This document shows, piece by piece, positions 17,653 through 26,691 of a stretch of DNA of 64,000 nt. The notes under the pieces are model-generated. The model was given only the letters and a program-made list of their open reading frames with translations. It had not been told where the DNA came from and did no database searches. The translations under genes were made by a program, and so were the position numbers. The DNA is from Thermomonospora echinospora. GTDB taxonomy: Bacteria > Actinomycetota > Actinomycetes > Streptosporangiales > Streptosporangiaceae. Within the stretch, counting starts at the first letter, position 1, and every line of letters begins with the position of its first letter. The stretch is from the NCBI RefSeq assembly GCF_900108175.1, contig NZ_FNVO01000005.1:62001-126000 (forward strand), given 5' to 3'.

Positions 17653-18423
17653 TCACAGCGCCCAGCGCGGCGGGCGCTTCTCGAAGAAGGCGCGCCGGCC
17701 CTCCTCCCCCTCGGGACTGGCGAAGAACTCCATCGAGACCCGTTCGGCCAGGGTGAACGCCTCGTCGCGGGCCATCCCGTCCAGTTCGACCAGCAGCCGC
17801 TTGGTCCGCGCCACCGCCTTCGGCTCGGTGGCGCGGAAGGCGGTCAGCAGCCCGCCGACCGTCTCGTCCAGTTCCTCCCGCGGGCAGGCGGCGGTGAGCA
17901 GCCCGGACTCCACGGCTTGGGCGGCGGTGAAGGTCTCGCCGGTCAGGAAGTAGCGCGACAGCGCGCGGGAGTCCATCCGCGTCCGGCACACCACCGCGAT
18001 CATGGCGGGCACCACCCCGATCCTGACCTCGGTGAAGGCGAAGGTGACGTCGTCGGGCGCCACCGCCAGGTCGCAGGCCGCCACGATGCCCAGCCCGCCG
18101 GCCCGGGCCGGCCCGTTGAGCCTGGCCACCACGGGCTTGGGCAGGTCCATGACGGCCGCCAGCAGTTCGGGCACCGACGGCCCCCGCTCCGCTCCGCCCG
18201 AGGCGATCTCCTTGAGGTCGGCGCCCGCGCAGAACACCGTGCCCGCGCCGGTCAGCACCACGGCCCGTACGTCGTCGTCGGCCCCGGCCTCGGCGAGCCG
18301 CGCGGCCAGCCCGGTGCGCAGCGCCTGCGACAGGGCGTTGCGGTTGGCCGGGGAGTTGAGCGTGATCGTGGCGATCCCGCGGTCAACCTCCAGCAGGACC
18401 GGCTGCTCCTCGGTCGTGGTCAT
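17653..18423 (-). CDS. Enoyl-CoA hydratase/isomerase (crotonase family)
   Basis: 256-residue crotonase-fold protein acting on acyl-CoA. Visible features: the CoA-binding/oxyanion segment FCAGADLKEIA, and the second oxyanion region PARAGGLGIVAACDLAVA followed by FAFTEVRIGVVPA, where the Glu aligns with a catalytic carboxylate. The end (FFEKRPPRW) is the usual C-terminal F-KR-P motif of the family. The ATG has GAGGAGGG just upstream on the minus strand. Convergent with the HU gene (18-bp gap). Substrate unknown. Confidence 0.88.
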   Translation of the reverse strand: MTTTEEQPVLLEVDRGIATITLNSPANRNALSQALRTGLAARLAEAGADDDVRAVVLTGAGTVFCAGADLKEIASGGAERGPSVPELLAAVMDLPKPVVARLNGPARAGGLGIVAACDLAVAPDDVTFAFTEVRIGVVPAMIAVVCRTRMDSRALSRYFLTGETFTAAQAVESGLLTAACPREELDETVGGLLTAFRATEPKAVARTKRLLVELDGMARDEAFTLAERVSMEFFASPEGEEGRRAFFEKRPPRWAL

Positions 18424-18819
18424 CGACCCTCCTCACCTGCGGCCGTCCCCGGCCGCCTCCCTCGTCGATCACTGCTTTATATCGCCACTGCCCAGGCGGG
18501 CCGCCGCCCGGCGGGTGCCGGGATGACGGCCCCTGGGCCGGGCGCGCGGTCGTACGGCGCCGACCGGCTCGTTCCGCAATTCGGGAAAACGACCGTTCCG
18601 GCAACGGCGATGCGCGGCATACCGCATTTACGCGGCCGGCCGTTTCGCCGCCGCGGGCGGAAAGCGGCCGGCCGGTCCGAAGCCCCGGCCGGCACTGCGG
18701 GCGTGACCGACAGGCGGGCCGGGCGTCAGGTGATCCGTGTCCGCGGCGGGGTTTAGGGCGGTACCCGCGGGAACGGCAATGCCAGGTCCCGAACGGAACC
18801 GGGGTGGCCGCAGGACGAG
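18424..18819. other. Intergenic region, no gene supported; contains a repeated CGGCCGGCCG palindrome
   Basis: Nearly 400 bp between divergent genes. Reading frames here lack coding bias. The self-complementary decamer CGGCCGGCCG occurs twice (18633-18642 and 18665-18674), flanking a segment that can fold into a long imperfect hairpin (TTTCGCC...GGCGGAAA). No other structure recognised. Confidence 0.4.
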
Positions 18820-19104
18820 GTGAGCGCGACGATGTACCGGGCGTTTTCTGTGATCTTCAGCATGCTGGGCGGCATGCTGGCCGGGATGCTCTTCAAACGG
18901 GTCTGGAAACTGGCCGCCGGGGAGAAGGACACACCCCACGCCGAGGATTTGGAGCGGGACCTGGTCGAGGTGATGGCCGCGGCGGCGTTGCAGGGGGCGA
19001 TCGCCGGGATGATCAGGGGGGCCACCAAGCGGGCGGGCGCCAGGGGAAGGCTCCGCACCGCCCAGCGCAAGGCCGCCAGGGAACTGGCGGGCATCGCGTC
19101 ATGA
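18820..19104 (+). CDS. DUF4235 small membrane protein
   Basis: 94-residue protein with an N-terminal hydrophobic helix (FSVIFSMLGGMLAGMLF) followed by KRVWKLAAGEKDTPHAED and a second, Ala-rich helix (VEVMAAAALQGAIAGMI). This pattern, with a K-x-W after the first helix and a P-x-A-x-D linker, is that of DUF4235. Function unknown. GTG 18820 or ATG 18832 could be the start. The stop overlaps the ATG of the downstream YihY gene (ATGA), so the two are probably co-translated. Confidence 0.8.
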   Translation: MSATMYRAFSVIFSMLGGMLAGMLFKRVWKLAAGEKDTPHAEDLERDLVEVMAAAALQGAIAGMIRGATKRAGARGRLRTAQRKAARELAGIAS

Positions 19105-20312
19105 ACTGGCGCATCAGAACGCACGCGCGAGAAGAGCAGGCGCGAGAAGAGCAGGCGCGGACGCACGACGAGCAGGACCGGATGCGGAACGAGCAGGCAC
19201 AGGCACTGGACGAGCGGGAGCCGGGACTGCCCGACCGGGAAGGGACCCGGGACGAGCGGGCGCGGCCAGGGAACGGGCAGACGCCGGCACGGCACGCCGG
19301 GGACGAGCGGAGGGCGGCGGACGGGGCGGCCCCGGCCGCCGGGCAGGAGGAGGACTCGCCGACCTCGCTGTCGAAGAAGTCCTGGGTGCAGGCCGTCAAG
19401 CGGACGTTCCGCGAGTTCAAGACCGACAACCTGACCGACTGGGCGGCCGCCCTCACCTACTACGGGGTGCTGTCGATCTTTCCGGCGATGCTGGTGATCG
19501 TCTCGCTGGTCGGGCTGGGCGGCACCTCGCTGTCCCAGTCCATCGTCCAGAACGTCGGCGATCTGGCGCCCGGGGCGGTACGGGACGTGCTGGCCAACGC
19601 GCTGGCCGAATTGCAGCGGGGACGGGGCGGCGCGGGACTGTTCGCGATCATCGGTCTGCTGGCGGCGGTGTGGTCGGCGTCCGGGTACGTCGCGGCGTTC
19701 ATGCGGGCCTCGAACGCGATCTACGACATCCCGGAGGGGCGGCCGATCTGGAAGACCATGCCGCTGCGGATCGGGGTGACGCTGGCGGCGCTGGTGCTGC
19801 TGTCGGCCTCGGCGATCGCGGTGGTGCTGTCCGGGCCGCTGGCCCAGAAGGTCGGGAACCTGCTGGGGATGGGTGCGGCCGCGGTGACCGCCTGGAACAT
19901 CGCCAAGTGGCCGGTGATGCTGGTGGCCATCAGCTTCCTGTTCTCGCTGCTGTACTGGGCCTCGCCCAATGTCAAGCAGGGCTTCAGGTGGGTGACGCCC
20001 GGCGGGATCCTCGCCCTGGTGGTGTGGCTGCTGGCCTCGGCGGGCTTCGCGTTCTACGTCGCCAACTTCGGCTCCTACAACAAGACCTACGGCAGCCTGG
20101 CCGCGCTGATCATCTTTCTGGTCTGGCTGTGGATCAGCAATATCGCGCTGCTGCTGGGGGTCGAGCTCAACGCCGAGCTCCAGCGGGGACACGCCATCGC
20201 CGAGGGGCATCCGCAGGACGAGGAGCCCTATGTGGAGCCCCGTGACACCCGCAAGTTCCCCGACGACCTGCGCACCGAGGACCGGGACCGGCCTAGCAGG
20301 GACCTGACCTAG
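19101..20312 (+). CDS. YihY/virulence factor BrkB family integral membrane protein
   Basis: 403-residue membrane protein of the YihY (formerly called RNase BN) family. A charged, Glu/Arg/Gln-rich N-terminal tail of ~85 residues contains a REEQA tandem. It is followed by the family signature TDWAAALTYYGVLSIFPAML and six hydrophobic helices, with the conserved YVANFGSYNKTYGSLAA before the last helices. The C-terminus is acidic and cytoplasmic. The molecular function is not established; it is not a nuclease despite old names. It overlaps the DUF4235 stop by 4 bp. Confidence 0.9.
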   Translation: MNWRIRTHAREEQAREEQARTHDEQDRMRNEQAQALDEREPGLPDREGTRDERARPGNGQTPARHAGDERRAADGAAPAAGQEEDSPTSLSKKSWVQAVKRTFREFKTDNLTDWAAALTYYGVLSIFPAMLVIVSLVGLGGTSLSQSIVQNVGDLAPGAVRDVLANALAELQRGRGGAGLFAIIGLLAAVWSASGYVAAFMRASNAIYDIPEGRPIWKTMPLRIGVTLAALVLLSASAIAVVLSGPLAQKVGNLLGMGAAAVTAWNIAKWPVMLVAISFLFSLLYWASPNVKQGFRWVTPGGILALVVWLLASAGFAFYVANFGSYNKTYGSLAALIIFLVWLWISNIALLLGVELNAELQRGHAIAEGHPQDEEPYVEPRDTRKFPDDLRTEDRDRPSRDLT

Positions 20313-20321
20313 CACCGGCCG

Positions 20322-20364
20322 GGGCCGCTCACCGGATGGGACCGCTCCGCCCGGTGAGCGGCCC
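20322..20364 (+). terminator. Strong hairpin terminator after YihY gene
   Basis: 14-bp perfect inverted repeat (GGGCCGCTCACCGG / CCGGTGAGCGGCCC) with a 15-nt loop, followed by CTTCGG. Confidence 0.75.
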
Positions 20365-20402
20365 TTCGGCCCGACGGGCCTGACAAGGCCGACGATCAGC
20401 CC

Positions 20403-20442
20403 GACGAGGCCGCCGACCTCACCGAGTGTCGGCGGCCTCGTC
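20403..20442. terminator. Second hairpin, probably terminator for the convergent small gene
   Basis: 15-bp perfect inverted repeat (GACGAGGCCGCCGAC / GTCGGCGGCCTCGTC), 10-nt loop, lying between the YihY gene and the minus-strand small gene. It can serve either direction. Confidence 0.65.
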
Positions 20443-20484
20443 TCTCGCAGACGCCTTCGGTCCGGCGCCAGGTACTCGGCGCGT

Positions 20485-20775
20485 TCAGGCCCGGCCGCCG
20501 AACGACGGCTGCCCCTCGTCCTCGGGCGGCTCCTCGCCCCGGTCGCCGGACGGCGTTCCCGTCTCCTCCTCGTCGGCCGGCCGGGCCGTCTCGCCGGGAC
20601 GGGCCCGCACACCCGCGAGGATGTCGTCCTCCCCCGTCTGGTAGCCCTCGGCGGCGCTGGCGGTACCGGGCACCACCCGTTCCTGCACCTGCCTCTCGTG
20701 GCCGGAGTGGGCCCCCGGGCCGCGGTCCTGCTGCGGCCTGCTCTCCCGCCGGTCGTCGTCCTCGGGGCTGGTCAT
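20485..20775 (-). CDS. Small acidic hydrophilic protein, unknown function
   Basis: 96 residues, very rich in Glu, Asp, Gly, Arg and Pro and without hydrophobic segments; predicted disordered. A short conserved-looking core is ASAAEGYQTGEDDILAGV. The ATG has GGAGG 5 bp upstream on the minus strand, which is the main support for translation. Convergent with YihY, with terminators between. I do not recognise a family. Confidence 0.6.
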   Translation of the reverse strand: MTSPEDDDRRESRPQQDRGPGAHSGHERQVQERVVPGTASAAEGYQTGEDDILAGVRARPGETARPADEEETGTPSGDRGEEPPEDEGQPSFGGRA

Positions 20776-21137
20776 CACTGCCTCCGCTGCTGTCCTCGGC
20801 ATCGTCGTCAAGTCGCCGGGCTGCCCCGGCCCCGGTACGGCTACCCGCCTGCCACCTGTGCTAACGCCCCGGCACAGGGTTGCCCGCCCGATCACCGGGC
20901 GGAGGACCGGACCACCTGACGGACCGGACCACCCGACGGACCGAGGCATCCGGCCGGCCGGGTCACCCGGCGGTCGGCCTCCTCGGCCGACCGCTCCAGG
21001 GAGCGTTCGGGCATCCGCTGCGTCACGTACCGGGCCCGGCGGGACCCGAGAGCCGGAACCGGACCTGGGGGCACGGTCCACCCGATACCGGACGTACTGT
21101 TGCCGAGGTGCCGGACCGTGGCCTTAGATCGTTGATC
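20776..21137. other. Intergenic region with 17-bp tandem repeats and a perfect hairpin
   Basis: Divergent promoter region between the small acidic protein gene and an SDR gene. It holds two and a half copies of a 17-bp unit, GGACCGGACCACCYGAC (20904-20946), and a perfect 10-bp hairpin with a TCCTC loop (20970-20994). A TTGCCG - 18 bp - TTAGAT pair close to the SDR start could be its promoter, giving a nearly leaderless transcript. Confidence 0.4.
20904..20946. repeat. 17-bp direct tandem repeat, ~2.5 copies
   Basis: Units at 20904-20920 and 20921-20937 differ at one base (T/C); a partial third unit (GGACCGAGG) follows. Non-coding. Confidence 0.7.
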
Positions 21138-21893
21138 GTGGATTCGAGAACACGACACGGTGTGGCCCTGGTCAGCGGAGCATCCCGGGGGCTGGGCGCG
21201 GCCATCGCGCGGCGGCTGGGCGCCGACGGATGGGCGGTGGCGGTCAACTACCGGTCCGACGCCGCGGGCGCCGGGCGGGTGGTGCAGGACATCCGCGCGG
21301 CGGGCGGGACCGCCGAGGCGTTCGGCGCGGACGTCACCGACGAGGACGGCGTCGCCGACCTGGTGGCCCGGGTCACCGAGAGCCTCGGCGGGATCGGGGT
21401 GCTGGTCGCCAACGCCACCGGGCCGCAGCCGCAGGTCCCGTTCGAGGAGCTGACCTGGCAGGACCACCTGGACCAGCTGGTGTTCTTCGTCAAGAGCCCC
21501 ACCCTGCTGGCACAGGCGGTGGTGCCCGGCATGAAGGAACAGGGCGGCGGGCGCATCATCCAGATCGGCTCGGACGTGTTCGAGCGCGCCCTGCCCCGTA
21601 TGTCCGCCTACACCGCCGCCAAGGGGGCCCAGATCGGGCTCGCCCGGTCGTGGGCGCGGGAGCTGGGCCCGTTCGGCATCACCGTCAACGTGGTCGCGCC
21701 CGGCTGGATCCCGGTGGAGCGGCACGCCGGCGCCTCGGCCGAGGACTTGGGCTCCTACACCGCCGACGTGCCGCTGGGAAAGATCGGCAAGCCCGAGGAC
21801 GTCGCCGCCGCCGTGGCGTTCCTGGCCTCCGACGGAGGCGGCTACGTCACCGGGGAGCGGATCATCGTCAACGGCGGTCACACCATCGGCTGA
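21138..21893 (+). CDS. Short-chain dehydrogenase/reductase (FabG-like)
   Basis: 251-residue SDR: cofactor motif VSGASRGLGAAIARR, ANATGPQ in place of the usual NAG, Ser in IIQIGSDVFE, the YxxxK pair in SAYTAAKGA, and the C-terminal ASDGGGYVTGERIIVNGGH typical of 3-oxoacyl-ACP-reductase-like enzymes. The ANAT variant is common in one SDR sub-branch. Start taken as GTG 21138; a TTG two codons earlier is possible and no strong ribosome-binding site is present, consistent with a leaderless message. Substrate unknown. Confidence 0.85.
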   Translation: MDSRTRHGVALVSGASRGLGAAIARRLGADGWAVAVNYRSDAAGAGRVVQDIRAAGGTAEAFGADVTDEDGVADLVARVTESLGGIGVLVANATGPQPQVPFEELTWQDHLDQLVFFVKSPTLLAQAVVPGMKEQGGGRIIQIGSDVFERALPRMSAYTAAKGAQIGLARSWARELGPFGITVNVVAPGWIPVERHAGASAEDLGSYTADVPLGKIGKPEDVAAAVAFLASDGGGYVTGERIIVNGGHTIG

Positions 21894-22018
21894 CCCTCCG
21901 CCGGGACGGGGCGACCGCACCGGAACCCGGTGCGGCGCGGATCGTCCGCTCCCCTCGCCTACCAGGCCTGGCCCGACGTTACGTGAGGGACGGCCGGAAA
22001 GTCCGCGCCGGGCAGGGA

Positions 22019-22052
22019 CACGGCCGCCCCACCGGCGGGCGGGGCGGCCGTG
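22019..22052. terminator. Bidirectional hairpin terminator
   Basis: 12-bp perfect inverted repeat (CACGGCCGCCCC / GGGGCGGCCGTG), 10-nt loop, between the convergent SDR and S55-protease genes. Confidence 0.7.
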
Positions 22053-22059
22053 CCGAGGT

Positions 22060-23853
22060 TCAGCGGATCTCGACGTCCAGCGAGATGCCGCCGCCCACGA
22101 TCCGGTCGAGCAGCCTGCGGTCGCGCACCGTCGCCCTGGCCTTGCCGGAGCCGAGGACGAGGCTGCCGACCAGGTGGTCGTTGCGCGGCGTCGCCTTCAG
22201 CTTGGCCAGCAGGTCGGGGAAGCTCTTGGCCCGGACGTCGTCGGCACAGGCGCCGGGCTCGCCGATCAGGCATTCGAGGCTCGCCTTGGACTCGTCCAGC
22301 CCGCCGGCGATGGACAGCGTGCCCGAGGTGCCGCTGCGCTTCTTGGGCACGGTGAACCTGACGTCCACCGTCCGGGCGGGCGCCCGGAAGGCGGTCAGCC
22401 GCACGCGGACCACGACCTTCTTGCCCGCGGTGACGGGCAGGACCTTGTTGGGGTTGAGCGCGACCCACGTGCCGTTCCGCTTCACCAGCAGCCCGGCGAC
22501 GGTGTACTTGCCGTACGTGCTGTTACCGGCGGCATTGAGCCGCAGGTCGGTGAACTTGACGGCGGTGTACGGGTTGTCGGCCAGCGCATCGAGCCGGCCG
22601 GCGATGTCCATGCCGGCGTCGTAGGTGGCGTCCCCGCGGTCGGAGTACCGGTTGCCCAGGGTGATCTCCCAGGGCTTGCCGGCCGCGGTGCCGCGCACCG
22701 TCCAGGTGGCGGTGGTGGTGCCTCCGGTGACCTGGTCGCGGGCCTGGTCGACGGCCGCCCACAGGTGCAATGTGGCGGTGGACGGCACGTCTTCGGGGCT
22801 GCTGACGTATGTGGTGTCGTTACGGGTCGTCCCGTCGGCGGCGGCCCGCGAGACGATCGGCGTCACCGCCGGGCCGGCGCCCAGCCGGGAGACCACGCCG
22901 GTGTGCCGGTCCTGGGTGAGGGTGCCCGCGACGCCGCTGAAGTTGGCCAGCTTGAACGCCCCGAAGGTGGAGTCGGGGACGATCGAGAGCGCCTCACCGG
23001 CGACCGCGGTCAGCCGGACCGGCCCACCGGGGTAAAGGAAGTAGGGATGCCCGAAGGCCAGCGCCCGGCCGTCGCAGACGGCAGTGGTGGTGCCGATGGC
23101 GCCCTGGGTCACCGTCCCGTACGACTGGAGCACGCCGAAGTTGCCGCCGGGCACGACCGTGCCCGGCTGGGCCTTGGCCCCGGAGGCGGACCCGGTGCGG
23201 TAGAGCCGGACCTCGCTGCCCTTGCGGGCCAGTGCGGCGTTCAGCGCGTTGACCCGCTTCTGGCTGAGCCCGGAGACGCCGACCGGCAGCGGCAGCCGCG
23301 ACAGCCCCGCGGCGGCGGCCTTCGCGCCGACCAGTCCGCGGGAGGTGAGTTCACGCTGCATCGAGGCGGGCAGCGTCACACGTCCGGCGGCCTTTGCCGC
23401 GGCGACCTGCTCGGGCTTGCTCAGCAGCCCGTACATGGCCTTGGCGGGGGTGATGCCGGCGAGCTTGGAGGTGCCGCTGAAGCCGTAGCCCACCGCGCCG
23501 AGCAGCCGCCCGTCCTTGCTGTAGACCGGAGAGCCCGACATGCCGGCCCAGATGGATCCGGCCGCGTCGAGGGCGGGCGAGTCCGCCTCGGCCAGGATCA
23601 TGTCGACGCCCGGGGCGATGCCGTCCTTGAGCACGCCCTGGACCTTCACCGTGAAGCGCTCGGGCGTGGTCCCCTTGCTGACCGTCAGCCCCCAGCCGGT
23701 CATCCCTTTGCCGACCTCGGCGACGGGGTACGGTGCCGGGCAGCCCGCGGGCGCGGTCCGCGCGTGCGCCGTGACCGGCGTCGACACTGCGAGCGGGGCG
23801 GCCACCGCGAGCGCGATGGCCAGTCCCGCCGCGTGCCTTGACGAGTTGTGCAA
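22060..23853 (-). CDS. Secreted SpoIVB-type serine peptidase domain (S55) protein
   Basis: 597-residue secreted protein. The signal peptide is AAGLAIALAVAAPLAVSTPVTAHA. The S55 (SpoIVB) domain lies in the N-terminal third, with the nucleophile context SIWAGMSGSPVYSKDGRLLGAVGYG and an upstream IAPGVDMILAE segment. The long C-terminal half is Thr/Val-rich beta structure without a recognised domain. SpoIVB itself is a sporulation signalling protease; the actinobacterial homologues are uncharacterised. I chose TTG 23853, which follows AAGGGG by 6 bp; an in-frame GTG at 23868 lacks a ribosome-binding site. Confidence 0.85.
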   Translation of the reverse strand: MHNSSRHAAGLAIALAVAAPLAVSTPVTAHARTAPAGCPAPYPVAEVGKGMTGWGLTVSKGTTPERFTVKVQGVLKDGIAPGVDMILAEADSPALDAAGSIWAGMSGSPVYSKDGRLLGAVGYGFSGTSKLAGITPAKAMYGLLSKPEQVAAAKAAGRVTLPASMQRELTSRGLVGAKAAAAGLSRLPLPVGVSGLSQKRVNALNAALARKGSEVRLYRTGSASGAKAQPGTVVPGGNFGVLQSYGTVTQGAIGTTTAVCDGRALAFGHPYFLYPGGPVRLTAVAGEALSIVPDSTFGAFKLANFSGVAGTLTQDRHTGVVSRLGAGPAVTPIVSRAAADGTTRNDTTYVSSPEDVPSTATLHLWAAVDQARDQVTGGTTTATWTVRGTAAGKPWEITLGNRYSDRGDATYDAGMDIAGRLDALADNPYTAVKFTDLRLNAAGNSTYGKYTVAGLLVKRNGTWVALNPNKVLPVTAGKKVVVRVRLTAFRAPARTVDVRFTVPKKRSGTSGTLSIAGGLDESKASLECLIGEPGACADDVRAKSFPDLLAKLKATPRNDHLVGSLVLGSGKARATVRDRRLLDRIVGGGISLDVEIR

Positions 23854-23873
23854 TGGAGCCCCTTTCACCGTGC

Positions 23874-23891
23874 GGCGACCTGGAGGTCGCC
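23874..23891. promoter_or_regulatory. Perfect 8+8 bp palindrome upstream of the S55 protease gene
   Basis: GGCGACCT-GG-AGGTCGCC, about 20 bp from the likely start codon, in the 5' leader of the minus-strand gene. It could be an operator or a leader hairpin. Confidence 0.4.
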
Positions 23892-24047
23892 TGACGTCTA
23901 TGAGACGAGCCCTATGGGGAGAATGTTGTTCATATGGCGGAATGCGGCCAATGGGGAGACTGCGCCCGATGTGTCTGGAAGAATTCCCCGCCGCTCGCCG
24001 CAGGGCCGTCGGCGGCTCATCGATGACCACGGAAAGGAAAGCGGCGA

Positions 24048-24962
24048 ATGCGGATCGACATGCACAGCCACAGCACCGCCTCGGACGGGACCGAGCCGCC
24101 CGGGACGGTGATGCGGCGGGCCCACCAGGCAGGACTGGACGTGGTGGCGCTGACCGACCATGACACCGTGGCCGGTCTGCCGGACGCCGCCGCCGCGCTG
24201 CCCGCCGGGTTGACGCTGGTGCCCGGCATGGAGTTGTCGTGCCTGCGGGAGGGGACGAGCGTCCATCTGCTGGCGTATCTCTTCGACCCCGCCGACCCCG
24301 CACTGACCGCCGAATGCGCGCGCATCCGGGAGTCGCGGGAAACCCGCGGCCGCAGAATGGTTGAAAAATTGATCGAACTGGGCGTTCCCGTCACCTGGGA
24401 ACAGGTGCGGTCCCTGGCCGGAGACGCCCCGGTGGGACGTCCGCACATCGCGCGGGCCATGGTCGCCGCCGGGACGATCGACGACCCGGCGCAGGCGTTC
24501 ACCGACGCGTGGATCGCCCCCGGCGGGCGCGCCCACGCGCAGCGGTACGCCCCGGACCCGCCCGCGGCGATCCGCATGGTGCGGGCCGCGGGCGGCGTCC
24601 CGGTGCTGGCCCACCCCAGGGCGGGCAGGCGGGGCCAGGGGATGAGCGACGCCCAGATCGCCGAGCTGGCCGCGGCTGGGCTGTTCGGGCTGGAGGTCGA
24701 CCATCCCGACCACGGTCCCGCCGACCGCGAGCACCTGCGCGGGCTGGCCGCCGACCTGAGGCTGGCCGTGACCGGCTCCAGCGACGACCACGGCGAGCTG
24801 AGCGGCCATCGGCTGGGCCGTGAGACCACCGCCCCACAGGTGTACGAACGGTTGCTGGCCGAGGCGACCGGCGCCCGCCCGATCACCGCGCCGCCCCACC
24901 GGCCCGCACATCCCCCGGCCGGCCCCGGCCCGTCCGGGCGAGACATGCCCGGAGTCCACTGA
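24048..24962 (+). CDS. PHP-domain metal-dependent phosphoesterase (TrpH / RNase AM-like)
   Basis: 304-residue PHP hydrolase. The metal ligands are visible: DMHSHSTASDG at the N-terminus, LTDHDTVAG, GMELSC, and later VLAHPRAG and GSSDDHGE. E. coli YciV/TrpH of this family trims RNA 5' ends and hydrolyses 3',5'-bisphosphonucleotides; the same activity is likely here but not proven. The ATG follows GGAAAGGAAAG. It is followed after 66 bp by the P450 gene on the same strand. Confidence 0.9.
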   Translation: MRIDMHSHSTASDGTEPPGTVMRRAHQAGLDVVALTDHDTVAGLPDAAAALPAGLTLVPGMELSCLREGTSVHLLAYLFDPADPALTAECARIRESRETRGRRMVEKLIELGVPVTWEQVRSLAGDAPVGRPHIARAMVAAGTIDDPAQAFTDAWIAPGGRAHAQRYAPDPPAAIRMVRAAGGVPVLAHPRAGRRGQGMSDAQIAELAAAGLFGLEVDHPDHGPADREHLRGLAADLRLAVTGSSDDHGELSGHRLGRETTAPQVYERLLAEATGARPITAPPHRPAHPPAGPGPSGRDMPGVH

Positions 24963-25028
24963 GGCGGCCGTGCACTCCGGTTTAAGGCGGGGTCGGTGGG
25001 CAGATCGACTCCTGAGGGAAGGAGTCAG

Positions 25029-26402
25029 ATGACCGCCGTCCAACGCCCCGTCGTCACCTCCGCACGGCCGTCCCGGGTGAACCAGGCGTCCGTGGCCGAC
25101 ACGCTGCGCATCGGCGCCACCGTGCTCGTTCCCACCGTGGCCCGGGGCGTCCTGGCCCGCCGGCCGCGGATCGTTCGGCTGGCCGAGGCCATCGACGCCG
25201 ACCGCCGTGCCGGTGACCTGCTGCAGCGGATGCGGTCCCGGTACGGGCCGGGGCCCCTGCTGCTGCGCCTTCCCGGCCGGCGGCTGGCCCTGGTGCTCTC
25301 CCCCGGCGACGTGGAACGGGTGCTGACCGGCTCGCCCGAGCCCTTCTCTCCGGCCAACCTGGAGAAGCGCAGCGCGCTGTCGCAGTTCCAGCCGCACGGC
25401 GTGCTGATCTCCGACGCTGCCAAGCGGCCGGACCGGCGCCGGTTCAACGAGGCCGTGCTGGACACCTCCGCCCCCGTCCACCGCTACGGGGAGGCCATCA
25501 CCGCCAAGGTGCGCGAGGAGGCCGAGCTGCTGCGCGAGGAGATCGGCCGTACCGGCGAGCTGGACTGGGACACCTTCCGGGTGGCGTGGTGGCGGGTGAT
25601 CCGCCGGGTGGTGCTCGGTGACGCGGCCCGCGACGACTCCGAGATCAGCGACCTGCTCACCCGGCTGCGGATGAGCGCCAACTGGGCGTACGCGATGCCC
25701 CGGCGCAGGATCCTGCGCCACCGCTTCCAGCACCGGCTGCGGCACTACCTGGATCTGGCCGAGCCGGGCAGCCTGGCCGAGCTGGTCGCCCGCGCTCCCA
25801 GCACCTCCGGCACCGAGCCCGCCGACCAGGTGCCGCAGTGGCTGTTCGCCTTCGAACCCGCCGGGATGGCCGCCTACCGGGCGCTGGCGCTGCTGGCGAC
25901 GCATCCCGACCAGGCCCGCAAGGCCCGCGAGGAGGTGGACGGGCGCGACCTCGAACAGCCCCAGGACCTGCCCTACCTGCGTGCCTGCGTCCAGGAGTCG
26001 GTCCGGCTGTGGCCCACCACGCTGGCGCTGCTGCGCGAGACCACCGCCGAGACGGCCTGGGACGGCACCCGGATGCCCGCCGGCACCGCGCTGCTCGTGC
26101 ACACCCCGTTCCTGCAGCGCGACGACCGGACGCTGCCGTACGCCGACACGTTCGCGCCGTGGATCTGGCTGGACGGCACCGCCCGGCGGAGTTGGTCGGA
26201 CATCCCGTTCAGCGGCGGACCCGTCGAGTGCCCCGGCCGCAACCTGGTGCTGCTGACCACCGGCCTGTTCCTGGCCATGCTGATCCAGCGGCACGAGTAC
26301 CGGCTGGCCTCCGGGCAGCCCCTCACCTACGCCCAGCCGCTGCCGCGCACCCTCGGCCCGTTCGGGCTGCGCTTCCAGGTACGGCCCCGCTCGACGGCGT
26401 AG
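25029..26402 (+). CDS. Cytochrome P450
   Basis: 457-residue P450 without a membrane anchor. The heme-ligand loop is PFSGGPVECPGRNL (Cys401) and the K-helix motif is ESVR (E323, R326). The I-helix segment reads WLFAFEPAGMAAYRA: the usual acid-Thr oxygen-activation pair is missing, with E276-P-A-G279 followed by Met-Ala. This variant can accompany altered oxygen chemistry, which is inference. The ATG follows GGAAGGAG. Substrate unknown; the neighbours (PHP phosphoesterase, DoxX) do not suggest a biosynthetic cluster. Confidence 0.92.
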   Translation: MTAVQRPVVTSARPSRVNQASVADTLRIGATVLVPTVARGVLARRPRIVRLAEAIDADRRAGDLLQRMRSRYGPGPLLLRLPGRRLALVLSPGDVERVLTGSPEPFSPANLEKRSALSQFQPHGVLISDAAKRPDRRRFNEAVLDTSAPVHRYGEAITAKVREEAELLREEIGRTGELDWDTFRVAWWRVIRRVVLGDAARDDSEISDLLTRLRMSANWAYAMPRRRILRHRFQHRLRHYLDLAEPGSLAELVARAPSTSGTEPADQVPQWLFAFEPAGMAAYRALALLATHPDQARKAREEVDGRDLEQPQDLPYLRACVQESVRLWPTTLALLRETTAETAWDGTRMPAGTALLVHTPFLQRDDRTLPYADTFAPWIWLDGTARRSWSDIPFSGGPVECPGRNLVLLTTGLFLAMLIQRHEYRLASGQPLTYAQPLPRTLGPFGLRFQVRPRSTA

Positions 26403-26691
26403 CTCCGCCAGGGGCGGGCATCGGGGAAATCATCGGCGCCCCTAGCCCGATCACGAAACCGCCGGACATTTCCCGTTCGACCGTGCCGGATACGCAAATC
26501 ATGAAATCGGCTGCCGGTGCCCGGGATCGGCATCATCCGGCGCACCGGCCACGGCGCGTTATGTGGACGCCGACCAGGCCCGTCAGGGTGTGATGGGAAT
26601 CATGGTCGGCCGGGTGGACGAGGAATGACGAACCCGTGTGCGGGTCGCGATTCCGCTGCTCCACCCGCCACTACTGGGGAGAGGTGATTTC

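Noticed and set aside
23898-26294. 798-codon minus-strand frame over the PHP and P450 genes
   Set aside because: Antisense to two clearly coding genes; no recognisable motif.
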